DNA from: Bacteroidales bacterium
Lineage (GTDB): Bacteria > Bacteroidota > Bacteroidia > Bacteroidales > UBA12170
Reading direction: 5' to 3'
DNA length: 34,788 nucleotides
Assembly: GCA_021157585.1 (NCBI GenBank)
Contig: JAGGWH010000133.1
Span: forward strand, 1 to 34,788
The notes beneath the pieces were generated by a model, which worked only from the letters and a program-made list of their open reading frames with translations, was not told the origin of the DNA and searched no databases. Below, piece by piece: positions 23,120 through 32,680 of the stretch; within the stretch, counting starts at the first letter, position 1; the number at the start of each line of letters is the position of its first letter. The position numbers and the translations under genes were made by a program.

Positions 23120-24469
23120 TTATTGATTATCAGCTTCCAATTCGGTATAAATCATTTCCAGTCGAATTCGCGATTCAGGATTGACATCAGGATCATATCC
23201 TGCTCCAATTAAACGAGATCCTTTATTAGTTGAACCTACAATCTGCAATAGAATATTATCTGTATCAAATTTGCCGGCAATATAGTCTTTCATAAATCTT
23301 GTAATTCTGAACTCATATTGTTTGGATGAGCTGTTGTAGTAACCGCCAAAATATTCATCTCCGCCGCCTGTATCTTCAAGATAATAATAGTTACTTGTAC
23401 TGTCAACATCCGAATATCTTTTTTGTAATAAAGACAAATTAGCAGCTTCTGCAAACATATTATCCGGATCTATATTTGTGATTATCAGTTTAGCTTCGTT
23501 GATGGCATATTTAGCAAAGTCTTCACGCTTAAACAGGGAAGGGAAACGGATATAACTATCTACTCCACCTAAAGTTTGTAAATAGAATTTTTGCTTTCCT
23601 TTAGTGGTGTCTTTTTCTATCACTTGGCTATAAAAATCAGCATCTGCATCAATATAATCAAAATGATCAAAATTTTGAAAAGAAGCCGATCCTGCACTTG
23701 GTACAAGATTATAGCTTAAAGAATCATCAATAGAATTACTATAATATACTGTTAGTTTAGATAGGGATCCGTACATATCTAAAAAGGTAAGGTTGCCAAC
23801 ACCACCATTATCAACGGGTTCAAAATAAAGACCTTTAAAAAGATCAAGAAAATCCGCATTATTATAATAGATAGTATCTTCAAATGACATTAGGCGCTGA
23901 CCTAGATCGTCGGATAAACGCAAAGTAAAATAAGGCGCAACCATAACGGTATCAATCAAAACACTATCCATAGGCTTAGGAATTAAGGAAATCTCGCCAA
24001 GTAATTCCGGCAGATATTCTGCTGTTTGGTTAGAATAGTAAGCCGTATCCACATCAAGTAATTCGTTTAACTCATATACTCTAAAAGATAGAGGGGCTAA
24101 AGAATCTCCATAAACAGAGGTCATCTGATAAGGGATTGATAAAACGAGAGAATCGAAGACTCTGTTATCACCAAAAGTAAAGCTTGCCAGCGAAAGGTTA
24201 TATTGCATATAAAGGCTTGCTTTTGTTTTACCGAAAACCGGATCGTTAACAACTCCCAAGACATTGTTCACTAATTCGTCAGTACGCACGGAATCACGTA
24301 AAATAGAATATACCTGAACATTTGCTGTATCAGAAAAGTGAACGATAAGCGGGTTATTCCCAACAATATCTAATCCTATTTGAGAAGGTTCTTTTTTACA
24401 GGAAAAAAATAGCATCCCTATAACTAAGAGTGCAAGTACGCTTTTTATAAAGCTTGATGTATTCTTCAT
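23120..24469 (-). CDS. DUF4270 lipoprotein
   Basis: A 449-residue lipoprotein: signal peptide with a lipobox at FFSC (Cys24), so it is tethered by lipid, followed by CKKEPSQIGLDIVGNN, the standard DUF4270 opening. Other family blocks are TDELVNNVLGVVNDPVFGKTKASLYMQYNLS, a beta-rich middle with DSLVLSIPY, and a C-terminal TNKGSRLIGAGYDPDVNPESRIRLEMIYT. DUF4270 is restricted to Bacteroidota and has no known activity. The next gene in the same direction is a lone GT5 domain 81 bases upstream, with which DUF4270 is commonly paired; a role in envelope or surface polysaccharide biology is conceivable but not shown. It has its own -7 box. Confidence 0.9.
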   Translation of the reverse strand: MKNTSSFIKSVLALLVIGMLFFSCKKEPSQIGLDIVGNNPLIVHFSDTANVQVYSILRDSVRTDELVNNVLGVVNDPVFGKTKASLYMQYNLSLASFTFGDNRVFDSLVLSIPYQMTSVYGDSLAPLSFRVYELNELLDVDTAYYSNQTAEYLPELLGEISLIPKPMDSVLIDTVMVAPYFTLRLSDDLGQRLMSFEDTIYYNNADFLDLFKGLYFEPVDNGGVGNLTFLDMYGSLSKLTVYYSNSIDDSLSYNLVPSAGSASFQNFDHFDYIDADADFYSQVIEKDTTKGKQKFYLQTLGGVDSYIRFPSLFKREDFAKYAINEAKLIITNIDPDNMFAEAANLSLLQKRYSDVDSTSNYYYLEDTGGGDEYFGGYYNSSSKQYEFRITRFMKDYIAGKFDTDNILLQIVGSTNKGSRLIGAGYDPDVNPESRIRLEMIYTELEADNQ

Positions 24470-24487
24470 TCAACCAATTTTAGTTCG

Positions 24488-24495
24488 CAAAAGTA
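24488..24495 (-). promoter_or_regulatory. -7 box for the DUF4270 gene
   Basis: The minus strand reads TACTTTTG, a full TAnnTTTG match, 18 bases before the ATG at 24469. No good -33 element was found. Confidence 0.45.
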
Positions 24496-24550
24496 AAGCC
24501 TTTTACAAAAGCTACATAAGGAAATATCTTAATTTTTGTTATAAAACAGG

Positions 24551-25357
24551 CTATTCTTCCAATAAGCTGTTATAGAAATTATCAAAAGTATCCACATAAT
24601 CCTCTGCTCCGGGATAAGGAAGAACAGGTTTTCCGCTTTCTTCAACCATTTTTTGAACTTCAGCATCTATGGTATCGCAATTTATTATAACTGCATCAGA
24701 GTATTTTAAAGCGCCTTTCATAAGGTCGGTATATGTTCCGCCTTTAAAAACGTCTAAATCGGAGTCCTCAATACCTTCCATTTTAATTTTTTTGGTAAGA
24801 GTATTACCTAATTTTTCCGGAAAGCTATCGTTATAAATACTTATTACCACCTTGGTATCCGCAAATAATGGATTGTCTTTTAATGCTTTTTTTACATATA
24901 AAGGAACCATACTGGCTATCCAACCATTTATATGAATAATATCCGGAGCCCAACCGAGTTTTTTAACGGTTTCTAAAACTCCACGCGAATAAAAAACAGC
25001 ACGTTCATCATTATCTTTATAGAAAACATTTTTCTTATCTCTAAGAACTGTTTTTCTTTGGAAGAACTCTTCATTATCAATAAAATAAACCTGCATACGA
25101 GCTTGTTGTATAGAAGCAACTTTAATGATAAGTGGATGATCTTGATCGTCAATAATTAAATTCATCCCTGAAAGGCGTATTACTTCGTGAAGTTGATTAC
25201 GCCGCTCGTTGATAATTCCGAAACGCGGCATAAATGTTCTGATTTCTTTTCCTTTTTCTTGAATTCCTTGAGGAAGATAACGACCTATTTTACTTTGGAA
25301 AGTTTCTGGTAAATAAGGTGTTATTTCCTGATTTACGAATAATATCCTTTTTTTCAT
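24551..25357 (-). CDS. Stand-alone N-terminal glycogen synthase (GT5) domain
   Basis: A 268-residue protein equal to only the N-terminal half of GT5 glycogen/starch synthase (about 480 residues when complete). The opening KKRILFVNQEITPYLPET, the WAPDIIHINGWIASMVPLYVKK block (PDVVHxHDWHxALxPxxLK in true synthases) and a closing GKPVLPYPG are recognisable. The ADP-glucose motif KxGGLxD near the N-terminus is replaced by SKIGRYLPQG, and the whole C-terminal Rossmann domain with its nucleotide-sugar site is absent. There is no frameshift: sequence on both sides is non-coding, and such short forms are widespread in this phylum. Catalysis is unlikely; a binding or regulatory role is inferred. It is followed by the DUF4270 gene. 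Confidence 0.85.
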   Translation of the reverse strand: MKKRILFVNQEITPYLPETFQSKIGRYLPQGIQEKGKEIRTFMPRFGIINERRNQLHEVIRLSGMNLIIDDQDHPLIIKVASIQQARMQVYFIDNEEFFQRKTVLRDKKNVFYKDNDERAVFYSRGVLETVKKLGWAPDIIHINGWIASMVPLYVKKALKDNPLFADTKVVISIYNDSFPEKLGNTLTKKIKMEGIEDSDLDVFKGGTYTDLMKGALKYSDAVIINCDTIDAEVQKMVEESGKPVLPYPGAEDYVDTFDNFYNSLLEE

Positions 25358-25431
25358 TGCAATGGATTAAAATTTACAAAATGTGGTATTAAAAAGCGAG
25401 TTGAATTTGACGCAAGCTTAAAACATTTTTG

Positions 25432-25439
25432 CAAAGGTA
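25432..25439 (-). promoter_or_regulatory. -7 box for the GT5-domain gene
   Basis: The minus strand reads TACCTTTG then CA, a full TAnnTTTG match, 74 bases before the ATG at 25357. Confidence 0.5.
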
Positions 25440-25539
25440 AACATTTTTTAAAAATTTGACAGCTATTGCCTTATCGAAAAAGAATAACTTACTGATTAAA
25501 AGTTAAAACAATAAAATATATCTAATCAGAGTTGGTAGT

Positions 25540-27237
25540 TTATTTTTTGCCTGCTTTTGCCCAAGAGTCTCTCAAACCCACCGTTTTGTTAAAAACCATA
25601 AGGTCTTTGGTGCTGTCTTTATCTACATTAAAATATCCTAAACGCTCAAATTGATAATAGCTTAATGCTTCTGCATTCTTAACAGATGGTTCTACAAAAG
25701 CTTTTTCAATAATATTTAATGAGTCAGGGTTAAGAAATTCTTTAAAGCCTTTTTCCTTGTTTCCATCAGGATCGGGAACGGTGAATAAACGATCGTAGAT
25801 ACGTACTTGCGCTTCAATATTATTATTGGCATCAACCCAGTGTAAAGTTCCTTTAACTTTTCGACCGTCTGGCGATTTTCCTCCTTTTGAAAGAGGATCG
25901 TAAGTACAGATTAATTCTGTAATATTTCCGGAATTGTCTTTAATTACTTCTTCACAAGTAATAAAATAAGCGTAACGTAAACGTACTTCACGACCGGGAG
26001 CAAGACGGAAGAATTTTCTAGGAGCATCTTCCATAAAGTCGTTGCGTTCAATATAAATCTCGCGCGAAAATGGAATCATACGTTTCCCTGCACTTTCATC
26101 TTCAGGATTGTTTACTGCTTCTAAGTATTCGCTTTGATCTTTCGGATAGTTTTTTATAGTTACTTTTAAAGGATCAAGAACAGCCATTACTCTATTGGCG
26201 CGTTTGTTTAAATCTTCTCTAACACTATGTTCGAGCATGGCAACATCAATAACATTATTTCTCTTGGCAATGCCTATGCGATCAGAAAAATTACGTAGAG
26301 ATTCGGGTGTAAATCCACGTCGGCGCATCCCTGAGATAGTAGGCATACGAGGATCATCCCAACCATTAACAAGTTTTTCCGTTACTAATTCAAGTAATTT
26401 ACGTTTACTCATTACGGTATAACTCAAATTTAATCGAGCAAATTCTATTTGTTGTGGGTGAAAAACTTCAGCTTCATTCAAAAACCAATCGTAAAGCGGA
26501 CGGTGATTTTCAAATTCTAAAGTACAAAGCGAATGGGTAATTTTTTCTATACTATCTTCTAAACCGTGTGCCCAGTCGTACATAGGATAAATACACCAAG
26601 TATCGCCGGTACGGTGATGATGAGCATGACGAATACGATACATTGCTGCATCGCGCATTTGCATATTAGGAGAGTCTAAACTTATTTTAGCTCGAAGGGT
26701 TTTGCTGCCGTCGGGAAATTCTCCGGCTTTCATGCGTGCAAATAAATCCAAATTTTCTTCCACACTACGATTCCTATACGGACTTGCTTGTGCAGGAACA
26801 GAAGGTGTTCCGCGTGTTTCAGAAACTTCTTCCGCACTTAAATCACAGACATACGCCTTGCCTTTTTTTATTAGCTCAACAGCAAAATTATACATCTGAT
26901 CAAAATAATCGGAGGCGTAATAAAGACGGTCGCCCCAATCAAATCCTAACCATTTTATATCTTCAATAATCGAATCAACATATTCAACATCTTCTTTGGT
27001 GGGGTTGGTGTCGTCAAAACGCAGGTTGCAAAGTCCATTATACTTTTGGGCTATACCAAAATTTAAACAAATAGATTTGGCATGACCGATATGCAGATAT
27101 CCGTTAGGTTCCGGTGGAAAACGGGTGTGAACACGACTATCGTTTTTACCGCTCTTTATATCATTTTCAACGATTTGTTCTATAAAATTTAAGGAAGGCT
27201 TATTTTCCTCTTGAATATTTTTGTCACTGTTTTCCAT
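25540..27237 (-). CDS. glnS: Glutaminyl-tRNA synthetase
   Basis: A 565-residue class I aminoacyl-tRNA synthetase. The ATP site motif is HIGH (49-52) in [18 protein letters not shown], the second is VMSKR (275-279), and [23 protein letters not shown] is the Gln/Glu enzyme signature. The C-terminal beta-barrel anticodon domain (about 340-550) is present. The sequence follows bacterial GlnS (E. coli 554 residues) rather than GltX, so glutamine is charged directly instead of by transamidation. The first about 20 residues are an extra tail. It is monocistronic, with a -7 box 24 bases upstream, and is intact in all catalytic blocks. Confidence 0.97.
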   Translation of the reverse strand: MENSDKNIQEENKPSLNFIEQIVENDIKSGKNDSRVHTRFPPEPNGYLHIGHAKSICLNFGIAQKYNGLCNLRFDDTNPTKEDVEYVDSIIEDIKWLGFDWGDRLYYASDYFDQMYNFAVELIKKGKAYVCDLSAEEVSETRGTPSVPAQASPYRNRSVEENLDLFARMKAGEFPDGSKTLRAKISLDSPNMQMRDAAMYRIRHAHHHRTGDTWCIYPMYDWAHGLEDSIEKITHSLCTLEFENHRPLYDWFLNEAEVFHPQQIEFARLNLSYTVMSKRKLLELVTEKLVNGWDDPRMPTISGMRRRGFTPESLRNFSDRIGIAKRNNVIDVAMLEHSVREDLNKRANRVMAVLDPLKVTIKNYPKDQSEYLEAVNNPEDESAGKRMIPFSREIYIERNDFMEDAPRKFFRLAPGREVRLRYAYFITCEEVIKDNSGNITELICTYDPLSKGGKSPDGRKVKGTLHWVDANNNIEAQVRIYDRLFTVPDPDGNKEKGFKEFLNPDSLNIIEKAFVEPSVKNAEALSYYQFERLGYFNVDKDSTKDLMVFNKTVGLRDSWAKAGKK

Positions 27238-27260
27238 AAATGCTTTTGAATTTAAAACTG

Positions 27261-27268
27261 CAAAATTA
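27261..27268 (-). promoter_or_regulatory. -7 box for glnS
   Basis: The minus strand reads TAATTTTG then CAG, a full TAnnTTTG match, 24 bases before the ATG at 27237. Confidence 0.45.
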
Positions 27269-27347
27269 ATACAATAATTGATGTTAAAGCGAGAGCTTTA
27301 AATGATTTCGTAAAAAGAATTTTTTTGAGGTGGGGCGGTAGTGTAGA

Positions 27348-28088
27348 TTAACTAAAAAGTTTAACAGCTTCCACCATTTGTTGGAGCAATTCAGGTTGCT
27401 GTTCGAGAATATTTCCTACAACAATAAGATCGGCTCCGGCAGCACATTTAGCTTTAGCTAATTCAGCTGTACGTATGCCTCCGCCTACTATTAAGGGAAG
27501 AGCAACGTCTTTTCTCACTTGACGAATCATAAGATCGGAGACAGTATTTTTTGCTCCACTACCGCCATCAAGATAAATTAATTTATGCCCTAACATTTCT
27601 GCTGCTTGTGCTGTTAATGAAGCAATTTCTGCTTTATCGGAAGGGATTGGCAGAGTTCCGCTAATATATTGTGCTGTAGTTATATTTCCTCCGTCAATAA
27701 GCATGTAAGCCGTTGAAAGGGTTTCTATTTTAGCTTGTTTTATGTACGGAACAGCTTCTACATGACGACCAATAAGCAAATCCGGATTACGACCGGAAAC
27801 AAGAGAGAGTAGTAATAATGCATCGGCCTTAGCGTTGACTTGCATAACGCTACCCGGAAAAATAACTAAAGGAATAGATGTTTCTGTTTTAAAAATTTGG
27901 AGACAAGTATCGAGTAAATCTTGCGATAGCAAGCTGCCCCCAACAAATAAATAATCAATAGGAAGGTCTTTAAAGCTTTGTGCCATAGCGTAAAAATCGG
28001 CTTCCTGATGTTTATCAGGATCGACTAAAATGGCAATTTGTTTTTTACCTTGCTGTTTTTTTTCCAGAATAGTGGAATAAACTTTCAT
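27348..28088 (-). CDS. Geranylgeranylglyceryl phosphate synthase family protein (GGGPS/PcrB-like)
   Basis: A 246-residue TIM barrel that joins a polyprenyl diphosphate to sn-glycerol 1-phosphate, the first step of archaeal ether-lipid synthesis. Motifs: AILVDPDKH near the N-terminus (metal/diphosphate), LIDGGNITTAQYISGTLPIPSDK, LIYLDGGSGAKNTV and LIVGGGIRTAELAKAKCAAGADLIVVGN (phosphate-binding loops). Length fits the group II enzymes known from Bacteroidota, some with demonstrated activity; the fate of the ether lipid in these bacteria is unclear. The ATG at 28088 is chosen because MKVYSTILEKKQ begins the fold. An in-frame TTG at 28154 would add 22 residues without family likeness. It is divergent from rnr with a 200-base shared promoter region. 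No archaeal-type G1P dehydrogenase is nearby. Confidence 0.92.
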   Translation of the reverse strand: MKVYSTILEKKQQGKKQIAILVDPDKHQEADFYAMAQSFKDLPIDYLFVGGSLLSQDLLDTCLQIFKTETSIPLVIFPGSVMQVNAKADALLLLSLVSGRNPDLLIGRHVEAVPYIKQAKIETLSTAYMLIDGGNITTAQYISGTLPIPSDKAEIASLTAQAAEMLGHKLIYLDGGSGAKNTVSDLMIRQVRKDVALPLIVGGGIRTAELAKAKCAAGADLIVVGNILEQQPELLQQMVEAVKLFS

Positions 28089-28258
28089 GTGTGTTAAAGT
28101 AGGAGTCAAAAGTAAGGAATTATTTGTGAATCTCAAATTAAGAAAATATTGCAAAATAAATTGTTTTTATTTAATTTAGGTGCGACTGTATCTCGAATTA
28201 TGAATGATTATTAAAGAACACATAATATTCTTTTAACTTAGCATAGCTATGATTTATG

Positions 28259-28266
28259 TACTTTTG
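28259..28266 (+). promoter_or_regulatory. -7 box for rnr
   Basis: TACTTTTG is a full TAnnTTTG match, 22 bases before the ATG. The gap to the divergent GGGPS gene holds no other clear signal. Confidence 0.5.
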
Positions 28267-28288
28267 TGCATTATAAATTTAATGAAAA

Positions 28289-30439
28289 ATGAAAAAAAAT
28301 TCAAAATTCTCCACTAATCCCTTTGTTAAAAATATTTTAAGCGAATTTGCCAATAACCCATATAGTGCATTCAATTATAAGCAGATGGCAAAACGTTTAG
28401 GGATTAAAGATAAGGCGGGAAAAACACAAATAATGGAATTATTATCTGATTTATTCAGACAAAAAATTCTTATAGAATCTAAACAAGGTAAATACAAAAT
28501 TAGTCCGAAGTATATTACTACCTACGGAAAGGGAAAATCGTATGCAATAGGAAAAGTAGATATGTTATCGACAGGAAAAGCATATATAATAAATAGCGAA
28601 GGCGGTGATGATATCTTTATTTCGGCAAATAATACTAAAGATGCTTTAAATGGTGATAAAGTAAAGATATTTATTTTTCCAAAACGTCACGGACGAAAAT
28701 TAGAAGGACAAATTTTGGAAGTTTTAGAGCGAGCTAAAACAAAGTTTGTAGGAACTATTGAAATATCAAAAGGCTTTGGATTTGTTATTCCAGACGATTT
28801 AAAAGTAGCTGTTGACTTTTTTATTTCAAAAGATAAAATTAACGGAGCTAAAGATGGTCAAAAAGTTGTTGTTGAATTAGACTCCTGGCCGGAACATGCT
28901 AAAAATCCTTTTGGAAAAATAGTGCAGGTTTTGGGCGATCCGGGAAACCATGGAGTAGAAATACAATCTATTGTTTTGGATTATAATTTCGATCTTACTT
29001 TTCCAAAACATGTAGAAGATGCAGCAGCTAAAATTCCAAATAAAATTTCAGTAAAAGAAATTGCCAAAAGACGGGATTTTAGAGATGTATTTACTACTAC
29101 TATTGATCCTTATGATGCTAAGGATTTTGATGACGCAATAAGCTTGCGAAAGATTAAAGATAATCTTTGGGAAGTTGGTGTACATATTGCTGATGTTTCG
29201 CATTATGTGACTGAAGGTTCTGTTATAGATGTTGAGGCATACGAAAGAGCAACATCTATTTATTTGGTTGATAGGGTAATTCCAATGTTGCCCGAGCATT
29301 TATCTAATTTTGTTTGTTCTCTTCGTCCGGGAGAGGATAAACTAACTTTTTCGGCTGTCTTTGAAATAGATGAAGAGGGTAAAATACATTCGGAGTGGTT
29401 TGGAAGAACTCTTATCAATTCTGACCAACGTTTTACTTACGAAGAGGTACAGAGTATAATAGAAGGGGAAGCAGGTCCATATAAAGATGAGGTATTAGTT
29501 TTACATCAAATATCATCAAAATTACGTGAAGAACGTTTTAGCAAAGGCTCCATAAATTTTGAATCTACCGAAGTTAAATTTAAGCTTGATAAAGACAGTA
29601 ATCCAATTGGTATTTTTATTAAAGAACAGAAAGAAGCTCATCGTTTAGTTGAGGATTTTATGCTTTTAGCAAATAAAAAAGTCGCTGAATTTGTTGGAAA
29701 ACCAAGAGATAAGAAAAAAGTAAAGCCTTTTGTTTATAGGGTTCACGACGAACCGAGCCCGGAAAAGCTAAATACATTTGCTCAGTTTGTAAATAAATTG
29801 GGCTATGATATGAATATTAGCTCTCGGAAAAATATTATAAAATCATATAATAACCTTTTTAAATCGGTAGCCGGAAAAGGAGAGAAAAACATGATAGAAA
29901 CCATTGCTGTACGAACTATGGCTAAAGCAATATATTCAACAGAAAATAATGGTCATTATGGTTTATCTTTTCCTTTTTATACTCATTTTACTTCTCCTAT
30001 TCGTCGTTATCCCGATTTGATGGTTCATCGCCTTTTAGCTCATTATCTTGCTGGTGGCAGTAATATAAAAGTGGGCAATTTAGAAGAGAAATGTAAGCAT
30101 AGCTCCGAAATGGAACGTTATGCTATTGAGGCAGAACGAGCTTCGGTAAAATATATGCAAGCCGTTTATATGCTCGATAAAATCGGACAAGAATTTGAAG
30201 GACAGATTTCCGGAGTCAGTAAATGGGGCGTTTATATTGAGCTTATTGGTAGTAAAGTTGAAGGTATGATCCGTATGAAAGATATGGAAGACGATTTCTA
30301 TTTCTTAGATGAAGAAAATTATCAGGTGATGGGTCAGAAATACGGTAAGAAATACAAACTTGGCGATAGGGTTATTATTAAGGTTAAAAGTGTTGATGTG
30401 CAGAAAAAGCAGATTGATTATTTGCTAATAGAGAAATAA
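28289..30439 (+). CDS. rnr: Ribonuclease R
   Basis: A 716-residue 3'-5' exoribonuclease of the RNB family that degrades structured RNA. Domains in order: N-terminal helix-turn-helix (about 10-70), two cold-shock domains (about 85-140 and 152-215, the second with KGFGFVIPDD), the RNB catalytic domain (about 260-590) and an S1 RNA-binding domain (about 632-714, with GQISGVSKWGVYIEL). The catalytic Mg ligands are visible in DPYDAKDFDDA (Asp273, 279, 281, 282, equivalent to Asp201, 207, 209, 210 of RNase II). The HTH and length separate it from RNase II. The ATG at 28289 is preferred; an out-of-frame ATG lies 7 bases earlier. It is monocistronic. Confidence 0.95.
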   Translation: MKKNSKFSTNPFVKNILSEFANNPYSAFNYKQMAKRLGIKDKAGKTQIMELLSDLFRQKILIESKQGKYKISPKYITTYGKGKSYAIGKVDMLSTGKAYIINSEGGDDIFISANNTKDALNGDKVKIFIFPKRHGRKLEGQILEVLERAKTKFVGTIEISKGFGFVIPDDLKVAVDFFISKDKINGAKDGQKVVVELDSWPEHAKNPFGKIVQVLGDPGNHGVEIQSIVLDYNFDLTFPKHVEDAAAKIPNKISVKEIAKRRDFRDVFTTTIDPYDAKDFDDAISLRKIKDNLWEVGVHIADVSHYVTEGSVIDVEAYERATSIYLVDRVIPMLPEHLSNFVCSLRPGEDKLTFSAVFEIDEEGKIHSEWFGRTLINSDQRFTYEEVQSIIEGEAGPYKDEVLVLHQISSKLREERFSKGSINFESTEVKFKLDKDSNPIGIFIKEQKEAHRLVEDFMLLANKKVAEFVGKPRDKKKVKPFVYRVHDEPSPEKLNTFAQFVNKLGYDMNISSRKNIIKSYNNLFKSVAGKGEKNMIETIAVRTMAKAIYSTENNGHYGLSFPFYTHFTSPIRRYPDLMVHRLLAHYLAGGSNIKVGNLEEKCKHSSEMERYAIEAERASVKYMQAVYMLDKIGQEFEGQISGVSKWGVYIELIGSKVEGMIRMKDMEDDFYFLDEENYQVMGQKYGKKYKLGDRVIIKVKSVDVQKKQIDYLLIEK

Positions 30440-30477
30440 ATATTTATTTCAAATTCAGTTTAAGGTTTTAGAAAAGT

Positions 30478-30810
30478 CTAAATATATCTTTTGCGAATGG
30501 CTTTATTGTTAAACACCAATACTGATAAGGCAGTAAATAAAGTTACACTACCAATAATAACAAGGAGTTTAGTCCACGATTGACCACTTTGCTCATAAGC
30601 TTGGATATAAAAATATAAACTGCGTAACCATTCCAAAGTGCCTAAAATTAGTGCAATCTGAAACACTTTAGGAACCCAAGGCTTTTTAATAAGTAATAAA
30701 AAAGGGAAAGCCAAAGAAATCATCATAAGTGAGCTCATATTATCTCTGGAAAAGTGAGCTCCCAAAATCAGAAAGCTTAAAATAACCGGAATTAGTCTAA
30801 GAAAAATCAT
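30478..30810 (-). CDS. Small four-helix membrane protein of unknown function
   Basis: A 110-residue hydrophobic protein with about four membrane segments (roughly 3-18, 25-42, 50-70, 80-100). A basic cluster (NKAIRKRYI) at the C-terminus and KKPW between helices 2 and 3 suggest cytosolic loops. There is no signal peptide, cofactor motif or catalytic residue pattern, and I do not recognise the family. It is convergent with rnr, 38 bases from its stop, and divergent from the C69 peptidase across a 229-base gap that holds only the peptidase promoter. Codon use looks like that of its neighbours, which supports a real gene. Confidence 0.65.
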   Translation of the reverse strand: MIFLRLIPVILSFLILGAHFSRDNMSSLMMISLAFPFLLLIKKPWVPKVFQIALILGTLEWLRSLYFYIQAYEQSGQSWTKLLVIIGSVTLFTALSVLVFNNKAIRKRYI

Positions 30811-31006
30811 CTGTCAAAGGTAAGATTTTTTACTTCTTCATTCTAAACTTTTTGAAGCTATTTTTTGAGTGATGACGACAGAGGAATACAGATTTATTAT
30901 GCAAAACCCTAATTTCAAAAAAAACACAGAAGCTTGAAAGTTGTGGATTAGATAAGATTGCTTTGTAACAAAAGGAGCAGTTTAACTGTTAATTGGTATT
31001 ATTGAT

Positions 31007-31014
31007 TATTTTTG
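31007..31014 (+). promoter_or_regulatory. -7 box for the C69 peptidase
   Basis: TATTTTTG then CG is a full TAnnTTTG match, 25 bases before the ATG at 31040. Confidence 0.45.
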
Positions 31015-31039
31015 CGATTCAAATAGTAAATTAAAACAT

Positions 31040-32632
31040 ATGAAAAAGTACTACATTGTTCTTTTATTTTTCACTTCTCATTTTATTATAAACGCTCAAA
31101 CGGCAGATAAAAGCGATTGGGAGGGCGGTTATCCGGAAGCTTGTACTTCTATTACGGTTGGTAAAATGGCTACTTTCGACGGCTCGGTAATGACTTCTCA
31201 TACAGATGATAGTCATCGTACGCGCTCTTGGGTTAATATTGTTCCGCCTAAAAAACATAAGGCAGGGGAAGTTTCTAAGATGTATAAACGTGTTCAAGAT
31301 AATACTAAAGCAATGCCTGCTTATGCTCATAACGAAATAGGCAGTATACCACAATTGAGCAAAACTAACGGGTTTATCAATACAGCTTATCCAAGCATGA
31401 ATGATAAACAATTAGCTATGGGAGAAAGCACTTTCGGCGGTCGCGATGAATTGCAAAGTGATGCCGGTTTAATCGATTGTCAGCGTTTATGTTTGCTGTT
31501 GCTTGAGCGAACAGAAACGGCAAGAGAAGCTATTGAGCTTTCGGGTGAGTTATTAGAAAAATATGGCTGGAACGATTATGGCGAATGTCTTACTATTTCC
31601 GATCCGAAAGAAGTATGGCATCTGGAAATTGTTGGTCCCGGCGCAGGAAAAGTAGGAGCTGTCTGGGCTGCTCAACGCGTTCCGGATAATCATATTTCGG
31701 TAAATGCTAATGCGAGTACGATTAAGGAAATAGATTTGGAAAATCCCGACTATTTTATGGCTTCAAAAAATATATTTGAAGTAGCAAAGGAGATGGGATA
31801 TTGGAATCCTGAAAAAGAAACATTCCGTTTTAATTACGCATATGCACCACATAGTCGTACTTCAATAGCCTCAAGGCGAAGAGAATGGCGCGTTTTTGAT
31901 TTGGCTGCTCATAGTTTAGGATTAGATCCAAATGCTTCCGATTATCCTTTTTCTGTAAAGCCGGATACATTGATAACTCTTGAAAAAATGGTTAGTATGT
32001 TTCAGGATTATTATGAAGGTACCGAATTTGATATGCGTAAAAGTTTAACGGTAGCTGATGAAAATGGTAAAATGATTATATCGCCTTTGGCAAATCCACA
32101 TATGCCTTATGATGCTCTTAAATTACATCGTATTAATGGAGGTTGGGGAGCTTTAGGCGAACGAACTATTGCTCGTTGGTATACAATGTATGGCACTATT
32201 ATTCAATGTCGCGATTGGTTGCCTGATATGATAGGTGGAGTAGAATGGTTGGCAATGGATAATATATCCACATCAATTTATATTCCGGTATACGCAGGAA
32301 CGACAGATTTACCCGAATCGTATAAAACCCCAGGTCGTAATGGCTTTACGTATAAATCGGCTTGGTGGGCTTTTAATCGCACGGGTACTTTAGCAGCACA
32401 GCGTTGGGGTGATATGCACAAAGATGTTGATGCTGTTTTTGGTCCAATGCAAAAAGAAGTTTTTGAAAATACTTCCGAATTTGAAAAGGAAGTATTAGAA
32501 TTGTATAGGAAAAGTCCTAAGAAAGCACAAGAAAAATTAACGGGATATACCATTCACTGGGGAAATAAAGTTGTTGATGCAGCTTGGCAATTAGGTAATG
32601 ATTTATGGACTAAATACGATGAAAAATTTTAA
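31040..32632 (+). CDS. Secreted C69-family dipeptidase
   Basis: A 530-residue N-terminal-nucleophile hydrolase of peptidase family C69 (PepD-like). The signal peptide (1-20, FIINA-Q) exports it, and a short propeptide TADKSDWEGGYPEA precedes Cys35, the expected nucleophile freed by autocleavage, in CTSITVGKMATFDGSVMTSHTDDS. Further family blocks: GESTFGGRDELQ, LIDCQRLCLLLLERTETAREAI, YGECLTISDPKEVWHLEIVGPG, ARWYTMYGTIIQCRDWLPD and an aromatic NGFTYKSAWWAFNRTG. It removes dipeptides from the N-terminus in the periplasm or outside. It lies 48 bases before the Na/Pi cotransporter gene in the same direction but the functional link is unclear. Confidence 0.92.
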   Translation: MKKYYIVLLFFTSHFIINAQTADKSDWEGGYPEACTSITVGKMATFDGSVMTSHTDDSHRTRSWVNIVPPKKHKAGEVSKMYKRVQDNTKAMPAYAHNEIGSIPQLSKTNGFINTAYPSMNDKQLAMGESTFGGRDELQSDAGLIDCQRLCLLLLERTETAREAIELSGELLEKYGWNDYGECLTISDPKEVWHLEIVGPGAGKVGAVWAAQRVPDNHISVNANASTIKEIDLENPDYFMASKNIFEVAKEMGYWNPEKETFRFNYAYAPHSRTSIASRRREWRVFDLAAHSLGLDPNASDYPFSVKPDTLITLEKMVSMFQDYYEGTEFDMRKSLTVADENGKMIISPLANPHMPYDALKLHRINGGWGALGERTIARWYTMYGTIIQCRDWLPDMIGGVEWLAMDNISTSIYIPVYAGTTDLPESYKTPGRNGFTYKSAWWAFNRTGTLAAQRWGDMHKDVDAVFGPMQKEVFENTSEFEKEVLELYRKSPKKAQEKLTGYTIHWGNKVVDAAWQLGNDLWTKYDEKF

Positions 32633-32680
32633 TAATTTTAAACAATATTTTTTCTAATTAGATTTTTTGAATCATACATT

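Noticed and set aside
24470-25539. Frameshifted or truncated full-length glycogen synthase
   Set aside because: Flanking sequence in all frames shows no C-terminal GT5 domain, and short forms of this protein are normal in the phylum.
28089-28154. TTG start at 28154 extending the GGGP synthase by 22 residues
   Set aside because: The extension has no likeness to the family; the fold starts at MKVYST.
30811-31006. Small RNA or regulatory RNA upstream of the C69 peptidase
   Set aside because: No stable hairpin, terminator or promoter pair was seen apart from the peptidase -7 box.
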